DNA of 64,000 nucleotides, taken from assembly GCA_950295325.1 (NCBI GenBank), contig OX485805.1:16913501-16977500 (forward strand), read 5' to 3'. Both the position numbers and the translations under genes were made by a program. This stretch comes from Polytrichum commune (taxonomy: Eukaryota; Streptophyta; Polytrichopsida; Polytrichales; Polytrichaceae). Below the pieces are notes generated by a model. It ran no database searches and was not told where the DNA came from. It worked only from the letters and a program-made list of their open reading frames with translations. The number at the start of each line of letters is the position of its first letter. Position 1 is the first letter of the stretch. This document shows, piece after piece, positions 23,228 through 33,397 of this stretch.

Positions 23228-25010
23228 TATTCTTGAAGACTTTTCTATTAATTTTCTTGGGACTTTTGTTATATAATTGTTGGTATTTGCATATGGTTTT
23301 TTTGATTTGTTGGGTTATGTAGTTTGTTGTTATTTTGCGGGCTTTGTTTTTAGCTTCTTTGGCGATGTTGGCTAAGTTGGCTAACCATGTTTCGTATGGG
23401 TGGGAAAGATGTGGAGGTGGGGGTATAGTGACAGAGGTATGGTTGTTAATTTCTTGTGTGATAATGGGGTGAATTCGCCAATTTGGGTTGTTTTTTATAA
23501 TATATATTGTTTTTCTAATAAGATGGTAGGTAGATAGATGTATTTTCCATTCTTTTTGGAGTTTCTTTGGAAGGTAGCCTCTTTGTTTAGCAATTTTGTT
23601 TGATAGCGTGGGAATGGGTGGGGCACTACATGTTTCTAGGACGGTGGTTGTAATGTTGTCGGTGAGGGAACTTATTGATTGACATGCTAGTTGCCATTGT
23701 TCATTTGTCAAGTGGTAATTTTCTAACAATTGTATGAGCTCGTCAATTTGGTTTGAATTGTCCTCGAAGAATTTAGTGTGGAAGGTTTCTAGGTTTTCCT
23801 TGGGTATAGGGTTGAATATCCTAGGTGGTGGGTCGGGGGTTGTGATTGGTTCTCTTGCTATAAGTGTGTTTGGGGGTATTCGGAGTTGTATAGGTAGATG
23901 ATCGGAGTTTAGGCGTGTTGTTTGATTTGTAGTTGAGGTGAATTGGTGGTTATGTGGGGTTTTGATGTAAAATCCATCTATTAGGCTATTTTGTGTGTAA
24001 TTATGTCCTCCTTGTCTTGAAAATGTTGTGTTTGTCGGGATGTATGTTAGTTCTAGATTGGTTGTAAAGGATCGCCAAAGGTAATCTTCCGGTTGCGGCG
24101 GTGTGGTTTGTTGGTCGTTTTGTCTTCCAATCAAAGCAACGTCTCTATTAAAATCTCCACATATGATGTATGCGTGATTAGGGTGTGTATTGATTTGATG
24201 AGTGATGTTAGTTTGTATGATGGGGATGAGAGGTAGGTCCTCCTCATGTGAAGGCATATATAAATTAATTAAGAGCCATGGTTGTAAAGGTTGGTTTGCT
24301 ATGCGCGTTACTTGGAGGAATGGGGATATGTTTGCGGGGGTGGGAATTTTGGAAAGATTACCTGGAAATGCATGTTTGTTGTGTATTAGTAGTAGTAGTC
24401 CTCCTCTATATCCTCTATATGTCATTCGTTGGCGTGTGATTCTTGTGATGTTGTGTGTGTTGTTGAAGAAAAGTTTGTATTGAGGGAATAGGTGTTGTAT
24501 ATATTTTGTGGATTTAGTGGCGGAAAGCTTGGTTTCTTGAATGGTGATGATTGATGGGGGTTGTTGGGGGTCCGTGATTAGTTCTTGTAGACATGGCATG
24601 ACAATGTTTAGTGAGGAGGCATTCCAGGTTATGGCGTATGATTCTTGACTAGTTAGCGGGACCGGGTTGGGCGAGGGTGTTGAATGGTAAGTAATGGGGG
24701 GGTTAGGACGTGTGTATTCATTTATAGGTTCGTTATATCTTAGTGCCTCCATTAGTAGTTGTCGTGGTAGATATGAGAATTTTTCTTGTAATTTTTCCAT
24801 ATTAACGGAGTTATGGTTTAGATGTATATAATCATATAATTGTTTGTGTATTGTGTTGGGAGGGGTGATAGTGTCTTTATATATATGACAAAATTGTGTA
24901 TATGGGTGTGGGGTGTCTATGTGTTTTTCTGGTGGGTTTTGCAATCTTGACATTCTTTCTAATAGTTGAGATGTCCATTCTTGTATTGGTTGGTGGTGTA
25001 GGAGTGTTAT
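23184..25010 (-). pseudogene. Retrotransposon ORF2, APE-type endonuclease
   Basis: An AP-endonuclease-like domain with its usual landmarks in order: ITWNASSLNIV, TIQETKLSA (catalytic Glu), YRGGLLLLI, WLLINLYMPS, IICGDFNRDV (about 24131-24170), and LNSDHLPIQLRI (about 23880-23915; catalytic Asp-His). These residues nick the target to prime reverse transcription in LINEs. A lysine/arginine-rich linker leads into the reverse transcriptase. The frame differs from that of the upstream 2A linker, with the change somewhere in 24877-25010 where both frames are open. Confidence 0.92.
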
Positions 25011-25275
25011 ATGTTAGAGTGGAGGGACTAATGGTTACGATTATTGCATAGATGACCCTTTGGGGAGGATGGTGATTATATTGTTGTATGTGATTATACA
25101 AGTACGGGAGGGAGTGTATTATTTGTGTATGTAGCGGATGTGTATTTTGGAAAAGGGGTTTGATTGTTTCGGCCAAGTGTTGGTATTCTGGGTGGAATTT
25201 GATCGTACTTGGTAGGAAATATGTTGTTTGTCTTCTCTTGTGGTCAAGGGGGTGTGTTTTTAATAGGTCAGGCAT

Positions 25276-25345
25276 AGGTCCTGGGTTAGGGTGGATGTCA
25301 CCTCCTAGTAATATGATTATGGAGTTGTTCCATGTATAGTAGTGT
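25276..25345 (-). other. 2A-like motif, copy C (GDIHPNPGP)
   Basis: Preceded by YYTWNNSIIILLG and followed by MPDLLKTHP. His-Pro replaces the Glu-x pair of the consensus. It is in frame with copy B, about 417 bp further on. Confidence 0.75.
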
Positions 25346-25692
25346 GTAACTTTAGTTTTTGGATGTTTGAGGTGGGTGTGGGTTGTGTGATGGATGGTGC
25401 TTATATGTGTTATGAAGATTATAATTGGTGTTTGGAGTGTAGATTGGTTGAGTGGGATGGGTTGGATGGTGTTATGGGTGTTATATGTGTGGTTGGGATG
25501 ATTATATGGGAGGGTGGTTGTAGCTTTATGGTATGGGTGGTATGTGTGGTATCCATAAAATGCTTTTAGTGAAGTGGTATGTGGGGTTAGGATGGTGATG
25601 TGGGTGAACGTGCATGAGAGAATAATCATGGTGATTATTATGTAAACTCTTTGTGTGTATTCTTTGGGGAGGTTTTTGAGGATGGTTGAAAG

Positions 25693-25770
25693 CGGCCCCG
25701 GGTTTAGTTCAATGTCTCCGTGGAGGAGTATGAGTGTAGAGTTGTTCCAAATGTAGTATGTTATGATTTT
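25693..25770 (-). other. 2A-like motif, copy B (GDIELNPGP)
   Basis: An exact match to the 2A consensus, preceded by YYIWNNSTLILLH. Lies about 233 bp downstream (in element sense) of copy A. Confidence 0.85.
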
Positions 25771-25925
25771 AATTATTGGTTTTTGTGGTGTGTGTGTGTT
25801 ATGTAGTAGAAGTTGCCTATATGTGTCATTATATTAATGGGGGTGATTGTGTGGGTTGTGTTATTGTGATTTGTGTATAGGTTGTGTATTTGTTTATGTG
25901 TGATGTATGTACATATGTGTGATAG

Positions 25926-25993
25926 TGGGCCCGGGTTAAGTTGTATATCTTCACATAGAAGAATGAGTGTGGAGTTGTTCCATGTGTAATATT
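25926..25993 (-). other. 2A-like motif, copy A (EDIQLNPGP)
   Basis: Preceded by WNNSTLILLC. It matches the 2A consensus D-[V/I]-E-x-N-P-G-P except for Gln at the Glu position. 2A peptides make the ribosome skip the Gly-Pro bond, separating the flanking proteins. Confidence 0.75.
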
Positions 25994-26700
25994 GTATGTT
26001 TTTGGTTTTTGGGGTTTTTAAATGTATGTGTGTTATGTGACAAATATTGCCTATGTTGTTGATGTTGTTTATTAGTGTGTGTGGAGGGGGGGATTTTGGT
26101 GGTATTATGGTTTGTGCGGAGTTTGTTATTTTGTGTGTGTGGGTATAGTTGTGGTGTGGGGAAGTGGTGGTAGATGTATGGGTCATATATGTTGTGTGGG
26201 GGATATATGTGATTGTGTGGGTTATGTTTTGTGATGTTAGGAGGTTGGTGTGTACGTATGTTGTCATGGTGAGAAGTGTAATTATTATGGTGTATGCTTG
26301 GTTGGTAGAGGGTGTAGTTTTGTATTTGGGCGTGTATGTGGGAGATTTTGCTCCTAGTGTGGTTATTTTGGACGTAAGTGTGTATCCTTTATTTATATGT
26401 AGGAGGGAGGTACATAATAGATGTATGAGTAACATCCATGAGTATATTATGTGTGTGCTATTCATGGAGGTGGTGTGGTATGTTATATGGTGTGGACTTG
26501 GGGGGTTAGTGTGTATGTATGTTATTAAAGAAAGAAGTGTAATGAATGAGATACATGTATGTCTATCGGTGGGGGGGACTTTGTGAATGCCTATGTATGG
26601 GGCAAGTTTACCCAACATTATTGTGAGCTCTTTATTATATATAAAAAAAGTAATACAATATGTAAGAAAAAGAGACCATTTGTGATGTCCTAGGTGGTCA

Positions 26701-29700
26701 CTAACCATTAAATGCGTTGGGTCCTTGGTGATGCATTTGTGGGTTAGTGTGGAAGCCCGGGGGGGCTTGTAGGGGGAGTGGTGGGGTGTTCGCATGGAGA
26801 CCTTGCGGTATCGAGGGTGGAGCGGTTCTTTGTATGATTTCCGGTGCGGCGGCGGAGAGGCCATTCACCAAGCCTTGCATTCGGAGGTTGGATTGTTGAA
26901 ATTCGTGGGCAATCGTACCAAGGAGCGCTTGAAGATTGGCGGTGTGATGTGTGATCGTGGCCGTAGTTGCTTCGAATCGGCGATCCGTGTGGTTGTTGAT
27001 GGTGGTGGTTAGCGTACCAAATTTTTCATCCAACTTGTCTTCAAACTCCTTCATGGTTTTGGTAAGGTGCTTTTCGGTGAGGGGCGGGTTGGAGTTGGTG
27101 GCATTGCTCATGGCTTGTATTTTATCCGCTATCGCCTCACGTACGGGTGCTTGGGCTAGGCGAATCGATGTCTTGTTAGGGTCCGTGCCGTCTATGCTCC
27201 CGCGATGAGGTATGAAATCTATGCGCCGGCCGAGGATGTAGACCGATTTGTGAAGCCATTCCGTGTAGACCGCGGCGTTGAGACATTGGATATGACACCA
27301 ACCCGCTTGCTTGTCGTTTTGGGTGTTGTTGCCGAAGCCAATGCCAACTATGTTGTCCGCTCCGAATGTTTGTTTGATGACCTTCGAGATAGTGGTTTGG
27401 GACTCTCGTTGTGGGAGATTATTGGCGACGAGCGTGGTGCTAATGCGTAGCTCCGATGGGTTGCCGGTGCCGCGATCACGTGTGACGCTAACTTGGAGCT
27501 TCTCTTGATTGAAGATGATTCCATCTTTGAGCACGTTGTCCCTAACCTCTTCCGTAGTGAGTGTAAGAAAAGCGTAGTTTTTATCTACCTCCGGTTTGGT
27601 AAGTCCCATAAACTCATCTTGTTTGCCTATGTAATAGCTCTCATGTACTAATGCTTCAAAGATGGTAAATGCATGTTCATGTCGGAGGGTTTCTCCTTTG
27701 ATGTGTAGACGTAGATTGCTAGCCTTGGTGACTAATTCATATCCTTTCTCTACCTTGCCTATTACTCTCTCTCCATCCTCCATTTCCATGACAAATGCCC
27801 TATTGCCATGTAAGAATGCTAGTCCATCTCTCTTGGGGTGTAATAAATGCACTTTTATGAAGCCCGCCCAATTCTTAGTAACGGCATTGGTTCCTATGTC
27901 AAGAGGGTTGGAGTATGTGTTACCAAGTGGGATGTCCATTTGTTGAAGCCGTTCTAAGCATGCTTTCTTCGCCTCATGTCGGCTAATGCTCTTGAAACCA
28001 TGGTCGAAGCGGATGGTGATGTGGAACCCCTCGGAGAGGCCGGTGGTTGGGTTGATCTTTTCTAGTCTTGGAACTTGGGTGAAGTGGAGGTGGTGCCCCG
28101 GGACCGCATCCGGTCTCTCGCTCGGGTAGTATGCTTGAGGGACGTGTGGGAATGCTCTTCGAAGGGTGCGGAATTCGAGGATCTCTCTTGAGGGGGTCCC
28201 GATCATGGCAAACTCCTCATTGGTGCGGGTTTCCCTTATGATCTCGGTTCCTCTATGCAATGCCATGGCCTCATGGATGGGAAAACCGAGCCACATGTGT
28301 GCCACTATGTCGATGCTTGGAATTGCTACTTTGTTGCGGGTGATTGGTTGCTTACTAGTGCCGGTCACGAATGCATGTGTGTCCATCTCACTCCTCCTTC
28401 TCTTGGCGCTTTGAGTGTCGGTGGTGTTGTCATTGTGCATGGATGTTGGAGGGGTCCTATCGGCTAGGTTGATAGCTTCGAGTCGTGATGACGGTATGCC
28501 GGCTTGATTGGGAGTGGCCGCATACTCGTCCCTTGATGTGGAAAGTTGAAGAGAGCTCCCGCCGTGCTCGGGTGAGATGTCCACTAATTGCATGTCGATA
28601 TCATAATCTTGTGAGGGAGGGGCCATCTCCTTCACGTTGGTAGGTTGGTTTGCGTGCTGCCCATTTATGGTTCTCTCTTCTTCGTCTTCATCACTGTAGC
28701 TGTCTAGTAGAGCTCTCCGTCTGGAACCGCTCCTTGTGTTTCTGCCTTCGCCGCTCTCGCTCCTCTTGCTGGAACCGTTAGATCTCCGGGTCCCGGTCCC
28801 TAGTCTGTAGCTGCCGGTTCGTCCGGCCTCGACCCCTCCTTTGGCTCTCTCGCTGGCCCTGCCTGCTATCTCCGTCGTGGCTCCTCCTCGACCGGTGCCT
28901 TCGACGCCGGGCTGCTCCTCTTCTTCGACGTCCATCCTCCCTGTGCTCCTGCCGGCCTTGCTCTCGCTTCTCTCTGGCCTGCTGCTATGTAACTGTTGCA
29001 GACGTCGACCTGACTGTCGCTGCCGTCCCGTAAAGTTTGTGTCTGTGCCGTTCCTTAGTTTGGTTGCCGAATCTGCTCCATTACTCTCTGCTGGGGTCTT
29101 GTGGGCTTCTCTGCTGGTGGCCATGATGGTGGGTAGGGAGGTGTAGAAGAGATGGATAGTTGAGAGTGTGGGAGGCGAGGGTATTTGAGTGAGAGAGTGT
29201 GGCCTTGTATGTAGATGGCGGCATGTTGTTTTTGGATGTGTGAGTTGTCTTGTGAGATTTGCTTTGGGGGTTTCGGCGATTCTAGGTTGGTGCAGGTTGT
29301 GTGTTGTATTTTCGGCCTTGGTATGCCTTGGTGAGGTGGGTTTTTTCTTAGATTGGGATGTTGCATGCTTTGTGTGTGGGGGGTTTTTTGTTGGGTGGGT
29401 GGTTTTTAGGTTTGGGGGTGGTGGGTGTGTGTAGGTGACTGCCTTTTTGTTGGATCTTGTGTGGTTTTTGGCGGATTTCTGACAGAGGGAGTGCTGGACC
29501 ATCATCATGTGGCGGGGTTTGGAGCTCCGATGTGTTTTTTTTGGAGGTAAGTTTATAGATAGTTTGTTTTTTGTTTTGTGGTGGCTTTTGGTGGGAATGA
29601 GTGTTTGGTGAGTGCAAGTGGCTTTACTTACCTTGATGTGTGTGGTTTTGTGTTGTGTGGGTGGTGGCGGCGATATGGATGGGTGTGGCATACATTCCGA

Positions 29701-30435
29701 GCTTGGAGGTGGTCTTGTGGTGGAGTAGTATCGACTTGATGAGTAGGGAGTTGATGGTTGTATTGGGTGTTGGGGGTAGCTTGGTGGGTAGATTGTGGGA
29801 GGTGGTATTGATGAGTTGGTATTTTGGAGCTTTGAGTGGCAACCTCTTAGTGGATAGATTGTGGGTGGTGTCTTTGGTGGGTGATAGCTTGGTGAGTTGA
29901 TGATGGGGGTGAGCTTTGATGGAAGTGCATTGTGGTGTGTGCAAGCACACAAGAGGATGGTGCTTATTAGCACCCATATTATAAGTAAGGGTGAAACCCT
30001 AGTTTTGTTGATGGATGTTGGTGAAGCTCCGCTCCTACCCTCCTTCACTCCTAGATCTAGATCTGGTCTACTTGCCTCCTCGTTCTTGAGTTCAGATTCT
30101 TGATGTCGATCTGCTGGGCTTGCTTGCCGAACTGCTGGACTTGCTTGCCGAACTGTTGCTCTTTTCGGAGCTCTCTGTTTCAGGTGTACGGTATTAGGGG
30201 CGCCGCAGATTGTTCGGGCCGCAGTGTATTCATAACCTCCTTCTGTCGCCTTCGTCTCTCTTCTCTCGCTCAATGCTGTTAGGTACTGGCTGATCTGCTG
30301 TTGCTTCTGTTCGGATCTTCCTCGCAGACTTCGTTGTTCTCTTCTCTCGCTCAATGCTGTTAGGTACTGGCTGATCTGCTGCTGCTTCTGTTCGGATCTT
30401 CCTCGCAGACTTCGTTGTGGCTGTCTTCTCTCCAT
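26701..30435 (-). CDS. Retrotransposon ORF1 protein
   Basis: An uninterrupted frame of 1,244 residues from an ATG in excellent context (ACCATGG, 30435), 28 nt from the element's 5' end. A second candidate ATG at 29124 would give 807 residues. The first 440 residues are basic, Pro/Thr/His-rich and contain two 27-residue tandem repeats near the start. Next is a Ser/Arg/Gly/Glu-rich linker. The C-terminal half has an RRM-like fold at about 985-1090 (TTLVANNLP as RNP2-like, KQAGWCHIQ as RNP1-like) and a coiled coil at about 1118-1180 (KEFEDKLDEKFGTLTTTINN). By analogy with other LINE ORF1 proteins it should bind and multimerise on the element RNA. No CCHC knuckle seen. Confidence 0.8.
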   Translation of the reverse strand: MERRQPQRSLRGRSEQKQQQISQYLTALSERREQRSLRGRSEQKQQQISQYLTALSERRETKATEGGYEYTAARTICGAPNTVHLKQRAPKRATVRQASPAVRQASPADRHQESELKNEEASRPDLDLGVKEGRSGASPTSINKTRVSPLLIIWVLISTILLCACTHHNALPSKLTPIINSPSYHPPKTPPTIYPLRGCHSKLQNTNSSIPPPTIYPPSYPQHPIQPSTPYSSSRYYSTTRPPPSSECMPHPSISPPPPTQHKTTHIKVSKATCTHQTLIPTKSHHKTKNKLSINLPPKKTHRSSKPRHMMMVQHSLCQKSAKNHTRSNKKAVTYTHPPPPNLKTTHPTKNPPHTKHATSQSKKKPTSPRHTKAENTTHNLHQPRIAETPKANLTRQLTHPKTTCRHLHTRPHSLTQIPSPPTLSTIHLFYTSLPTIMATSREAHKTPAESNGADSATKLRNGTDTNFTGRQRQSGRRLQQLHSSRPERSESKAGRSTGRMDVEEEEQPGVEGTGRGGATTEIAGRASERAKGGVEAGRTGSYRLGTGTRRSNGSSKRSESGEGRNTRSGSRRRALLDSYSDEDEEERTINGQHANQPTNVKEMAPPSQDYDIDMQLVDISPEHGGSSLQLSTSRDEYAATPNQAGIPSSRLEAINLADRTPPTSMHNDNTTDTQSAKRRRSEMDTHAFVTGTSKQPITRNKVAIPSIDIVAHMWLGFPIHEAMALHRGTEIIRETRTNEEFAMIGTPSREILEFRTLRRAFPHVPQAYYPSERPDAVPGHHLHFTQVPRLEKINPTTGLSEGFHITIRFDHGFKSISRHEAKKACLERLQQMDIPLGNTYSNPLDIGTNAVTKNWAGFIKVHLLHPKRDGLAFLHGNRAFVMEMEDGERVIGKVEKGYELVTKASNLRLHIKGETLRHEHAFTIFEALVHESYYIGKQDEFMGLTKPEVDKNYAFLTLTTEEVRDNVLKDGIIFNQEKLQVSVTRDRGTGNPSELRISTTLVANNLPQRESQTTISKVIKQTFGADNIVGIGFGNNTQNDKQAGWCHIQCLNAAVYTEWLHKSVYILGRRIDFIPHRGSIDGTDPNKTSIRLAQAPVREAIADKIQAMSNATNSNPPLTEKHLTKTMKEFEDKLDEKFGTLTTTINNHTDRRFEATTATITHHTANLQALLGTIAHEFQQSNLRMQGLVNGLSAAAPEIIQRTAPPSIPQGLHANTPPLPLQAPPGFHTNPQMHHQGPNAFNG
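30254..30418 (-). repeat. 81-bp tandem duplication at the start of ORF1
   Basis: Two nearly identical in-frame copies encoding RSLRGRSEQKQQQISQYL followed by TALSERRE. A 27-residue periodic unit near the element's 5' end. Confidence 0.85.
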
Positions 30436-30463
30436 GGTGCTCCGGCTTCCCACTCCGGATCGT

Positions 30464-30477
30464 CAAAACCTCTTCAA
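30464..30477. repeat. Target-site duplication, right copy
   Basis: CAAAACCTCTTCAA, identical to 17687-17700. Confidence 0.93.
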
Positions 30478-33397
30478 ACTATTTGTGCGTATTGCATATT
30501 GATGGATCTCTCCTTTAGGATGGGCTCGATTACTCTCTTTATTTGCATTTTGATTTATGGTCTAGAACATGAGAATTTTGTCCCATGTAGGTGAATGTGT
30601 CCAAGATACGCAACTGTGCTCTATCAAGTCTCTAATATGTAGTTGCAATAACAACACATTCAACCAATGTCTCTTAACCCTTAAATGCCTATAATAATCT
30701 AAAGGGTAAGGAATTTCTAAGATGTGCTATGAAACAACATTTCCAAGGGGTTTCTAAAGGAGTTATAAAACGAAAGTTGCAAGGCACTATTATTAGAGGA
30801 TCACATCCATGCAGCTAAACATACGATTTTTCTTCTAGTCTTCTTTGATGAATTTAAAAGTTTATTGGAGGGTTCACAACCTCATTAATTTTGATGACAA
30901 TTCTAATAATCATAGATGTTGCAAATTGGTGGAAACTTACAAGCATAATTTGATCTTGAAGTGATCAAAGCATGAAACTGTCTCTTGAGATGTGAGCACT
31001 TTGTGAGGTATAAGCAAGGATCCAATTTCATGATCAAGCTTTTGGAGGCGATAGATGATTCCATTAACAACATCGAGGAAAACCAAAAAGTGCTAAAAGC
31101 ATGCTTATATTTGCTCAAGATCAAAGGTATGTTTAGGCCGTGGACTTAAAAAGTCCTCAAAGAGTTCTATAGTCATGCATGGGAGGGATTGTATTGACAA
31201 GATTAATTCATGAGATTCCTGGCAAGTTGAGATGCTGGTATTGCCTGGTCACTTGAAACCATGTGAAAGAGACCCCGACTATGAGGAGCCTTATAACATG
31301 CACGATCTTAAGCACCAACCCTAACATATGAACCGTTGAAAGTTTCAAATCATGGATGTGAACTATGGCGAATGTGTTGAATTTAAGTAAATCTGGACAT
31401 ATTTTAAAAATCTAGACTTTTCAGTTGTTTCAATCCTATCATAGGATCCTATGACACACTTCTAATATACGTAAATTTTATAGGTGATGCGTGAGTCCTT
31501 AGTGATCACTTGAGTTTTATGCTATTAAAATATGATGGAAAAGATCAAAGGTCTTATTTTTTATGTTAAATATATATAAAAATAAATGTTGATAGGTGAA
31601 TATACAATAAAAAACTGTTGTAATATCATCATAATCAACTATGCATATTTTATTGGAAGTCCTCATCATACAATCCTATTGTAAGATCCTATGATTGAAT
31701 TCAACATGTTATAATTCTAGACTCAGACTTAGTCCAATTTTACTTAAATATGTGTTAAATAAGTTGAGAGAATCTTTTGTCGTTTAATGACCTTGTTTGT
31801 GTATGGGGTGGGATATATACTTTCGTGCATGAGGGGCCATGTGGGCAAGAGGTCTCCCTCAGTCCCACCTTTGTGCCTTGGGACACCAGTTCATCCCCTT
31901 GTTCTTACGTCTGTGATAATTGTGCCATGTAAGTTGAATGTAAAAACTTTCAGAGTCCTTTATAGCATGGATGCTTTTTATGTTTTGATGTGTGTGTGTG
32001 TGTGTTTATTACTTTATTATCTTATTTAATATAAATTCTTAATATACTTTTAAAAAACAAATTTGACTCCCGAAATCAACATCATAAACTTGAAATCAAT
32101 TTAGTAAGATGATTTTAGAATGATTTAGTCATAAGCTTATTGGTGGTAAGTTCGTACTGATACCTCTAACATGGCTGCCACAAGAACTTAGCCGTTCTGC
32201 ATTGGAATAATTTGTATGTGTAAAATTGCCTATCACCTATTTTATCATGGAGATCTCGAATCCTTGCAGTGAGGCTTGAAAGAAAAAACTTGATTGCTTC
32301 CCTTGTTCAAGCTTCATATCCTATCAAAAGCACCTTTGTTGTTGGAATGTGATGTCTAGAGGTGACCAGCTTTGGTGCTCGGTGACAGACAACCATGCCT
32401 GCTCCTGGACGTCTAAATTATACATGACATTGTGATCAATAAAGAGAAAAGTGGTTGTGACTTAAGGGACACTTCCAGCACTTGAGATCCTTAACATGCT
32501 TGAAAGTTTTTCCTGGAAAATTTAAAGAAATCTGACAAAATCCAGGAGGAGAATAATGAAAGTGGGTTCATGAAATTTCGAACTCAATGTGATTTCCGTA
32601 TGCTGTAGATATGAATGTCAAAGTTTCTTTGCTGTAAAAAATCATTACAATGTATCGTGTCCCTCAATCAATGAGCTATGTTTTGATCCTTTAGTATTCA
32701 TTTTGTAGGACATAGCTGCTCCCTGCAGATCAATGTAGGTGTCCACATTATATTGAAGTCCTTATTAGGCGCTCCTAACTTATTTGTTCTATAAACTAAC
32801 CTCAAAAACCCCTAGTTTTAAAATACGTCAATGGTCTCTTTCCTGCCTCGCTTTAGTCTAGACGTCTACACTTTCACCAATTTGAGATTTACACACTTGA
32901 GGACTGTTTTACCATACCTAACACAAAATGAGCACACTATTTGTCTTAAATAGTGTGGGCGTATGTGTATAGTGAGACTTTCCCTGGATAAACCTACAGT
33001 GGTGACCCACATTATACACCATCATGCTAGTTACAAACCAAGTTAAAGTTGTCATGCCCCAGTGACATACCCAAAGGTTGGAAGTCTTTCAGATGCACTG
33101 TTTTAAAACCAATTAAAGTATAATAATCTACAGCCTGCACCTTCATCTTAAGTATTGTGGGTTATTAGATAGTGTGCACCCATAGTATTATCCTGAATGT
33201 TATTAGTTTGAAAATAAGCACAATAGTGTGGCCCACACTATTCACCATAATCACTGTGGCTTCAAATGACCCCAGAACTTTCCAGTTATAACCTTAGGTC
33301 TAAGAAAACTACAGGACATGAGAAACTTCCCAAACACAATTGCAGCAATAAACTCTTCATGTCAGTTTTCATATATGACTTCAAGTCCAAGCCTGAT
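30478..33397. other. Intergenic DNA, no gene seen
   Basis: Positions 30485-30640 resemble the left flank (16810-16865 and 17141-17260) without the MITE found there. A (GT)n run lies near 31989-32003. No coding exons or RNA genes recognised. Confidence 0.45.

Larger units (their letters stand above)
24877..26864 (-). pseudogene. Retrotransposon linker with hydrophobic segments and three 2A-like motifs
   Basis: The region between ORF1 and the endonuclease, overlapping the end of ORF1 in another frame. It encodes Thr/His/Ile/Pro/Asn-rich protein with several hydrophobic stretches. A module of form HITHTHLKxPKTK-YYTWNNSTLILL-xGDIxLNPGP occurs three times. The first lies in one frame (25773-26864); the second and third are in another frame reached across a (CA)n repeat near 25795. 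No catalytic domain recognised. Confidence 0.75.
17701..30463 (-). mobile_element. Full-length 12.76-kb non-LTR retrotransposon, Dualen/RandI-like
   Basis: The element lies between perfect 14-bp duplications and reads right to left. In sense order: ORF1 with RRM-like and coiled-coil parts; a linker with three 2A-like motifs; APE endonuclease; reverse transcriptase with YADD; a PCIF1-methyltransferase-like region; RNase H; CCHC zinc motif; PD-(D/E)XK endonuclease; 3' UTR, hairpin and (TTC)n tail. Having both APE and restriction-like endonucleases plus RNase H is the published signature of Dualen/RandI elements of Chlamydomonas. At 12.8 kb it is far longer than most LINEs (4-8 kb). The second ORF is interrupted by about four frame changes and one in-frame stop. 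Three frame changes fall in simple runs (a CA repeat, C9, A7), so either the copy is recently dead or some breaks are assembly errors. The perfect duplication argues for a young insertion. Confidence 0.93.

Noticed and set aside
26149-29434. Plus-strand frames across the retrotransposon, up to 145 codons
   Set aside because: Antisense shadows of the G-poor sense strand; Val/Cys/Gly/Trp-rich with no domain.
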